64,000 nt of DNA from Caulochytrium protostelioides (lineage: Eukaryota > Chytridiomycota > Caulochytriomycetes > Caulochytriales > Caulochytriaceae), in contig ML014123.1 in NCBI GenBank assembly GCA_003615045.1, positions 1 through 64,000 on the forward strand. Direction: 5' to 3'. The notes below the pieces were generated by a model. The model did not search any database and was not told where the DNA came from. It was given only the letters and a program-made list of their open reading frames with translations. Of this stretch, positions 58,435 through 64,000 are shown one piece after another; position 1 is the first letter of the stretch, and each line of letters begins with the position of its first letter. The position numbers and the translations under genes were made by a program.

Positions 58435-60981
58435 ATGCTGCTCCTCCACGTAGCACGGCGTGTCGTTGCTCAGGGCCGATCCTGCCCGGCCCGCGTCTCC
58501 GACCCCCTCGGCGGCGGCGCGGTGTTCGCAGCATCATGGTCGGCCATCTATCGCGCGAGCCGCTATCCCGTTCGCTACCGATCCAGCAAGCCATCCAAAC
58601 GCGCGCCGTCCGTGCCCCACGGCCGCTCGACGCCATCATCGAGACCCCCGCCGTCCGCGGCGAAGTCGTCGGGATCATGGCACGCGTATGACCAGGCCGC
58701 CGCCGCGCCAGCCGCCGCCGACGTGCGGCTCGACCCGGGCCGCCCGCTGCCGGCCTCGTACAAGGCCCCGCTGCTGCGCTGGGTCGCGGGACTCACCACC
58801 AAGCACTATCGCCAGCGCTGCGCGAGCCTCGGCATCGCCGAAGCCGACTTCGACGTCTACGCGCCGCTCTTTATCCGCTTCGTCCAGGCGATGGCCGAGG
58901 GCGACGTCCGCGGCACCGCGCTGGCGCGCCGCGCCGCCGCACGGCACTCGCCATCGGCGGCGTACGAGGTCCCCGAGGGGTGGCTCGCGCAGGTCGCCAT
59001 CCGCGTCAAGACGGGTATGGACCCCGACCTGCTGCTGCTGCCACAGCTGTTCCACTTTGTGCTCGCGTATGCGCCGGAGCCCGCGACGCGGCATCTGCGC
59101 GAGCTCATGGCCATCACGGACCTCCGCGCGCCGGCGCGCGCCTATCCGCGGGCCCGCGCCCTCCAGCGCCGCGTCATTCTCCACGTCGGGCCGACCAATT
59201 CGGGCAAGACGTACAACGCCCTGCAGGACTTCGAGGCCGCCGCGAGCGCCGCGTATCTGGCGCCGCTGCGGCTGCTGGCGCACGAGGTGTTCCAGCGCTT
59301 GCAGGGGAAGGGCATCCCCTGCAACATGATCACGGGCGAGCAGCGCCACGTCTCGCACAACGTGCGTCGCACCGCGATGACCATCGAGATGGCCCAGCTC
59401 GAGCAGGACGTCGACGTCGCTGTGGTCGACGAAATCCAGATGCTCGCGAATGACCAGCGGGGCTGGGCCTGGTCGGCCGCGATCCTCGGCCTGCCAGCCA
59501 AGACGCTGCATCTTTGCGGCGAGGCGACGGCGGTGCCCTTGATTCGGCGGATGCTCCGCGACACGGGCGATACGATCGAGGTCCGCGAGTATGAGCGGCT
59601 GACGTCGCTGGCGATCGAGCCCATCCTGCCCCACCTGTCGCATCTGCAGCGCGGCGACGCCGTGATTGCGTTCAGCCGGCGCCGCATCTTTGAACTGAAG
59701 AGCCAGATCGAGAACGCGACGGCGCTGCGATGCGCCGTCGTGTATGGCTCGCTACCCCCGGAAACACGGTCCCTGCAGGCCCAGCACTTCAATGACACGG
59801 GACACCCGATCGATGTGCTTGTAGCCTCGGATGCTGTCGGCATGGGCCTCAACCTCAATATCCGCCGTGTCGTCTTTGACACGACCTCCAAGTTCAATGG
59901 CCAGTATCAGGAGGAGCTGTCGCTGTCGCAGATGAAGCAGATCGCGGGCCGCGCGGGTCGCTACGGCACCGAGTGGGAGCACGGCACCGTGACCGCGTTC
60001 CACAAAACAGACCATGCCAAGCTGGCTCGTGCCCTCAAGCAGATCCCGCCGCCGCTCACGCACGCTGGCATTCAGCCCACGCTTGACCAGCTCGTCGTGC
60101 TGGCCCAGCACCTGCCTGACGACACGCTCTCGACGCTGCTGCTCAAGTTCGCCCACCTCGCCACCATTGATGGTGTCTACATGCTGTGCAACATCCAGGC
60201 GTTGATCGACGTCTGCGCCCTGACCGAAGAGTATGAGTTGGGCATCGCCGACCGGTGGCAGTTGACGATGTGTCCGGTCAAGACGCGCGTCGCGCCGCTG
60301 GCTGAAGCCTTCCGCCGCGGCGCGGCAGCCGTCGCCGAGGGCCGGCCCCTCCGGCTCCAGGCGATGCTGGACCATCTGCCAAGGCGCCATACTCAGCCCT
60401 TCTTTGACGATCTCGACGCGGCGCTCGGCGGCGCTTCTCATCGCGACGAGGCCAACCCGGCGGACGAGGTGGCCGCCTGGCTGGACTGCGCGGTGGTCGA
60501 CACGGTCGGCGATACGGACGGCGAGCTGGACGGCGAGCTGGACGGCCAGGCACCCCGTGTGATAGACGCCCCACTCTCGGCGTCGAAGAATCAGGGCACG
60601 GCGCCACCCGTGATCGAGCCCATGACGGAGGTTCCGGCCACGTCGACACCGCCGCGGAAGGACGATATTGCCACCATGATGGAAGCGCTCACGGCAAGTG
60701 TGCAAAACTCGGCCAGTGATGTCTCGGGCCTCAGCAAACCCCAGATTCAGGGCCTGCTGCAGGGCTATGAGCACCTGCACAGCGCGATCCTCATGTATAT
60801 GTGGCTCTCGTTCCGGTTCCCGGCGACGTTTGTGGACGCCCTGTCCGCCGAGCTGATCAAGGAGCGGGTTGAGCAGGCCATCGTCGCGCTTCTCTCCATC
60901 CAGACCCCGCGCAAAAAGAAGGTGTTGCCGCTGCGTAGCACCCCGTCCAACCATGCGGCCTTCCGATCCTATCGATCCTAA
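58435..60981 (+). CDS. SUV3: Mitochondrial RNA helicase Suv3
   Basis: An 848-residue protein from the ATG at 58435. The first 65 residues are Arg-rich and almost free of acids (MLLLHVARRVVAQGRSCPAR), as in a mitochondrial presequence. The Suv3-type helicase core starts near residue 240: ILHVGPTNSGKTYNALQDFE (Walker A), LAPLRLLAHEVFQRL, MITGEQR. It continues with VAVVDEIQMLANDQRGWAWS (DEIQ box), LHLCGEATAV, VVYGSLPPETRSLQAQHF, VASDAVGMGLNLNIRRVVFD and QIAGRAGRYG. A Suv3 C-terminal region follows with the usual helical layout. Suv3 unwinds mitochondrial RNA and works with a 3' exonuclease in the degradosome. Motifs are complete and the order is typical. The last 120 residues carry a Pro/Thr-rich linker and a final basic tail. 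Confidence 0.95.
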   Translation: MLLLHVARRVVAQGRSCPARVSDPLGGGAVFAASWSAIYRASRYPVRYRSSKPSKRAPSVPHGRSTPSSRPPPSAAKSSGSWHAYDQAAAAPAAADVRLDPGRPLPASYKAPLLRWVAGLTTKHYRQRCASLGIAEADFDVYAPLFIRFVQAMAEGDVRGTALARRAAARHSPSAAYEVPEGWLAQVAIRVKTGMDPDLLLLPQLFHFVLAYAPEPATRHLRELMAITDLRAPARAYPRARALQRRVILHVGPTNSGKTYNALQDFEAAASAAYLAPLRLLAHEVFQRLQGKGIPCNMITGEQRHVSHNVRRTAMTIEMAQLEQDVDVAVVDEIQMLANDQRGWAWSAAILGLPAKTLHLCGEATAVPLIRRMLRDTGDTIEVREYERLTSLAIEPILPHLSHLQRGDAVIAFSRRRIFELKSQIENATALRCAVVYGSLPPETRSLQAQHFNDTGHPIDVLVASDAVGMGLNLNIRRVVFDTTSKFNGQYQEELSLSQMKQIAGRAGRYGTEWEHGTVTAFHKTDHAKLARALKQIPPPLTHAGIQPTLDQLVVLAQHLPDDTLSTLLLKFAHLATIDGVYMLCNIQALIDVCALTEEYELGIADRWQLTMCPVKTRVAPLAEAFRRGAAAVAEGRPLRLQAMLDHLPRRHTQPFFDDLDAALGGASHRDEANPADEVAAWLDCAVVDTVGDTDGELDGELDGQAPRVIDAPLSASKNQGTAPPVIEPMTEVPATSTPPRKDDIATMMEALTASVQNSASDVSGLSKPQIQGLLQGYEHLHSAILMYMWLSFRFPATFVDALSAELIKERVEQAIVALLSIQTPRKKKVLPLRSTPSNHAAFRSYRS

Positions 60982-61298
60982 AATGTGATTAGGACTGACT
61001 AGGACTGAACGATGACCGAATCACGCTGTAACCTAAAGGCATGATCGTCATCATCCTCATGCTGAATGATAAGAATGCCAAGCGAGAGCTTTCGTTTCAT
61101 TTTAATCCTCCGTGAAATAGAATCCATTCCTCTTTTTCAGTGTCTCACAGCGGGGGTTTCCGTACGCGTTTGTCAGATAAATTGCGAATACGAGGAAAAA
61201 ATATTGAAAAAAATGTTGAAAAAATACATGCGGAACAAAGAAGCACAAGTGGCAGCGACACGTAAGAGACAACCATCATATAGAAAGGCCATGCTTCA
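60982..61298. other. Convergent 3' intergenic region
   Basis: A 317-bp AT-rich gap (about 61050-61260 has long A and T runs) between SUV3 and SSK1, likely holding both 3' ends. No gene is seen. Confidence 0.5.
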
Positions 61299-63989
61299 TT
61301 AAGCCCACTCCAACTCGCTCTCATCGTCGGCCAGCTGGTGGCTCGCCAAATCGATGGGCATCTCGCCATCCTCCAAACTGGACAGCGAGGTATCATCATC
61401 ATCAATCTCATCGCCCAGATCGATGCGCGATTTGCGCTGCCGCTGGTCCAGCCCGTCCGTTTCGTCGTCGTCGTCGTCGTCGTCGTCGTCCTCGTCAGCT
61501 AAATCAACATCGAGCCGCGGATCTTCCAAATCATCGCCGTGCACATCGTCGTCGAAGTGGGCAAACACCAGGTCCTCCGGGGCGCCGCGAGACAGCGCGG
61601 CCGGATGCGGTGCAGACGCCGCGTGCGCGAGCGACGCATGCTGCCACGACGACGCGAGCGAGTCGTCGTCCGAGTGCGTGGCGTCCTGACGCGCGCGGGA
61701 CGGCGTCCCCTTCCACGAGGGCGGCGGCGTGTTGCCCGACCGCTTTGCATACGGCGACTTGGTCTGGCGGTGGCCGCCGCCGATGGCGCCGCCACCCGAC
61801 GCCGACAGCGCGCTGCCGAGCCGGCCGACCGAGATGGCTGAAGCCGACGTCGAGCGAGAGCGGATCGGGGGCGGCATGGCGCTGCGTGACGGCGGCGCCG
61901 CAGCCGGGGGCGTCCCGTGGGCGCCATGGCCGCTCGAGCCCCCGACCAGCGGCGGGATCTGGGTGTCGAAGCGGAGCGTGCCTTCCGCGACCGGCGTGCG
62001 CAGGGCTTCGTCGTCGCCGCCGTTGTTCAGCACGCCGTAATCGATGAGGGCTTGCATACTGCCCCACTCGATAATCTTCTTTTCCAGCCAGACCAGACTC
62101 ACCGGCTTGATGAGATAGTCGTTGCAGCCGGCCTCGAGCGCGGCATAGCGGTCCTGGGGCACGGAGGTGGCAGTCAGCGCCACAATGACGACTTCAGGCG
62201 AGAATTTTTGGACCTTCCGCCGCTCGGCCTCGATGCGCCGGATCTCACGCGTCGCCTCGATGCCATCCATGATGGGCATGACGATATCCATCAGCACCAG
62301 GTGGAACCGCCCGGCCCGGTACTTGTCCACGGCTTGCTTGCCGTTGCTCGCGACCGTATTGGTGATGCCCTTCTTTTTGAGGAAATGGCTCAGGATCTTT
62401 TGGTTGATCATGTTGTCTTCTGCAATCAAGACCGAAATGGGCGGCGACACGTTCAGAATGAGCATATCCGCCGGGCCGAGCATCGCGTTCGGGTTCGGCG
62501 GCATCGCCGCGGGGCTCGGGCTCGGGTGGCGGCGGACGTGTCCAGGCGGCTGCGAGCCGGCTTGCTCGACAGCGCGCTGCGCGGCCGAGGGCAGGACGGC
62601 CGTCGTCGCCTCGGACGAGAAGGGCGTCTTGTCCCCAGGCGTCAGTGCGGCTTTGTTCGAGGCCGCCGACATCGGATGCGCGAGCGAGCCAGCCGTGGCG
62701 GCGGCCCTGCTGGCGGCTTCGGAGACCACGGGCGACGGACGCGCCGTGGGGGGTGCGGTCGCCGCAGTGCCGGGCACGTCGATGCCGTGCATGCCGATGC
62801 CGTTCCGCAGAGGGGCCTGGGACATGGGGGCGGCGAGCGCCGCCCCCATCGTGGGGGGCTCCTTGCCATAGGCAGGGCGCCCAGCACCGTTCGTGGGCGC
62901 CCCAGCGACCCAGTTGCCTGGCGACTCGGATGGATGCGATGAGGCCGCGTGAGTCGTCGGCGACGACGTCGACGCGCCGCTGGAAGACAGCTGAGCGCCG
63001 CTGACGAGCGCCATCACGTCGTCGTGCCCGATTTCCTCAGGGAACGTGAGGACCGGCGGGGCCACGACGGGGCCGTGACCCGCGATGCACGGCAGCGTCG
63101 CGGGCAGCACTGTGGCGCGTGGGTCAAGCGGGAGCGGCCCACCCATGGCGGTGGCACGAGCGGCCAGCTGGTGCGGGGAAGAGGTCGCCGCCACCGACGC
63201 CGCGGCAGGCGAGCACGTGCCCACGGGGGACGGCGTCACGGCGAGGACCCCGTTCATGACGGCAGGTCCCACAGCGGCAAAGGCTGGAACGGATGCCGGC
63301 AGGAGATAAGGCGCCGCGCTGAACGAGGCGACGACAGGCATGCCGGTCGGCATGCCGTAAGCGTTGGCCTGCTGGCGATCGCCTGACTCTGGGATGGCGG
63401 AGAGAGAGGGCATGCTGATGGCCGTGACCGCGGCGGCGGCCGAGGATGACAACGCGTCATACCGGGCGATAGTTGACACCGTCGTCATCATGGATGCCGC
63501 CGCGGCCGAGCCTGAGGCCGCGGTGGACGTCACGGTCGTCGTAGTCGTCTTGGAGATGGCGGTCGTGGTGGCTGTGGCATAGGAGGCCGTCACGGCATCG
63601 TCAGCCGCGGTATCGAACAAACGGTTTGCGCAGGTCGCATGAGTGCCGGACGTCTTAGCGTCCGAGGCGCTGCTGACGGCCGAAGCAGCCGCCATGGCGG
63701 CGGCAGACGCGACGATAATATCTCTAGTCATGGGCGCGTTGATACCACCACCGGCGCCCGCGCCCCCGAGATGGCCGCCACCGGTGGCCGCGACGGTCAG
63801 GACGTGGGGCTGGTGCCGCCCGCCGCGCTTGGGCGTCATGGCCGGCGTGCGGCTGTGACTGTGCACGTGGCCCGTGGGATCGTGGGCCGGGGTGCCGACG
63901 ACGCTCGCGCCTTCCTGGTCAGATGCGGCGCGACGGGGCACGACGAGCGGCATGGACCACTCCTCCGTGCTGGCGACGCAGATCTCCAT
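61299..63989 (-). CDS. SSK1: Ssk1-type response regulator (5' end near the window edge)
   Basis: The frame from the ATG at 63987-63989 gives 896 residues. No stop lies between this ATG and the window end, so the true start may be further upstream. The first 500 residues are low-complexity Ala/Ser/Thr/Pro. A receiver domain lies near 515-655: ISVLIAEDNMINQKILSHFL with the acidic pair, FHLVLMDIVMPIMDGIEATR with the phospho-acceptor Asp, VALTATSVPQDRYAALEAGC with the Thr, and YLIKPVSLVWLEKKI with the Lys. In fungi Ssk1 receives phosphate from the Sln1-Ypd1 relay and controls the Ssk2/22 MAPKKK of the HOG stress pathway. The C-terminal part is acidic with a run of aspartates. The LMDIVMPIMDG and KKKGITNTVASNGKQA forms point to Ssk1 rather than Skn7. 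Confidence 0.9.
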   Translation of the reverse strand: MEICVASTEEWSMPLVVPRRAASDQEGASVVGTPAHDPTGHVHSHSRTPAMTPKRGGRHQPHVLTVAATGGGHLGGAGAGGGINAPMTRDIIVASAAAMAAASAVSSASDAKTSGTHATCANRLFDTAADDAVTASYATATTTAISKTTTTTVTSTAASGSAAAASMMTTVSTIARYDALSSSAAAAVTAISMPSLSAIPESGDRQQANAYGMPTGMPVVASFSAAPYLLPASVPAFAAVGPAVMNGVLAVTPSPVGTCSPAAASVAATSSPHQLAARATAMGGPLPLDPRATVLPATLPCIAGHGPVVAPPVLTFPEEIGHDDVMALVSGAQLSSSGASTSSPTTHAASSHPSESPGNWVAGAPTNGAGRPAYGKEPPTMGAALAAPMSQAPLRNGIGMHGIDVPGTAATAPPTARPSPVVSEAASRAAATAGSLAHPMSAASNKAALTPGDKTPFSSEATTAVLPSAAQRAVEQAGSQPPGHVRRHPSPSPAAMPPNPNAMLGPADMLILNVSPPISVLIAEDNMINQKILSHFLKKKGITNTVASNGKQAVDKYRAGRFHLVLMDIVMPIMDGIEATREIRRIEAERRKVQKFSPEVVIVALTATSVPQDRYAALEAGCNDYLIKPVSLVWLEKKIIEWGSMQALIDYGVLNNGGDDEALRTPVAEGTLRFDTQIPPLVGGSSGHGAHGTPPAAAPPSRSAMPPPIRSRSTSASAISVGRLGSALSASGGGAIGGGHRQTKSPYAKRSGNTPPPSWKGTPSRARQDATHSDDDSLASSWQHASLAHAASAPHPAALSRGAPEDLVFAHFDDDVHGDDLEDPRLDVDLADEDDDDDDDDDETDGLDQRQRKSRIDLGDEIDDDDTSLSSLEDGEMPIDLASHQLADDESELEWA

Positions 63990-64000
63990 GAGTGCCGACA

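Overview
This 64 kb window is GC-rich nuclear DNA of a fungus. It carries 25 protein-coding genes on both strands, almost all intronless. Fungal origin is indicated by a PalA/Rim20-type Bro1 protein, an Ssk1-type response regulator, a Spc105/Spc7-type kinetochore scaffold and a fungal CsbD-like stress protein. Only two introns could be placed by reading. Both end in TTCAG; one starts GTACGT, the other GTAAAG. The lineage is not resolved. High GC, few introns and decayed Fanzor-like sequences would fit an early-diverging zoosporic fungus, but a high-GC smut- or Malassezia-type basidiomycete is not excluded. No tRNA, rRNA or CRISPR array was recognised.

Layout. 1-9.6 kb: a large secreted protein, an alanine-rich coiled-coil protein, the SNARE Ykt6 with no CaaX tripeptide, the translocon peptide RAMP4/SERP1 with a one-codon first exon, and a small secreted protein. 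9.7-21.4 kb: LYRM2, a Med1-like Mediator subunit, Smc5, a coiled-coil protein, a mitochondrial BolA and U1-70K with an insertion in its RRM. 23.3-38 kb: the KNL1/Spc105 kinetochore scaffold, a long low-complexity protein, a small acidic ORF, the PPWD1 cyclophilin with WD40 region, and a protein with an RVxF-like motif. 39.8-46.2 kb: a RecQ helicase divergent from an Afg2-type tandem AAA ATPase whose first ATPase module looks degenerate. 47-53 kb: CsbD-like protein, a decayed Fanzor-like gene, PalA/Rim20 and a spliced MoCF/CinA-type enzyme. 53-64 kb: a multi-pass membrane protein, eIF2-alpha, a second Fanzor-like relic, the mitochondrial helicase Suv3 and Ssk1, which reaches the window edge.

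The genes are mostly housekeeping and not arranged as a pathway. Themes are genome stability (Smc5, RecQ, Spc105), mRNA production (U1-70K, PPWD1, Med1), mitochondria (Suv3, BolA, LYRM2, probably the MoCF protein), secretion (Ykt6, RAMP4) and stress or pH signalling (Ssk1, PalA, CsbD-like).

The most unusual content is three related relics at about 7.2, 47.6-48.3 and 57.3-57.6 kb. The best preserved translates to RuvC-like motifs typical of Fanzor proteins (eukaryotic TnpB relatives). Many long antisense reading frames are GC-driven shadows and are left out.
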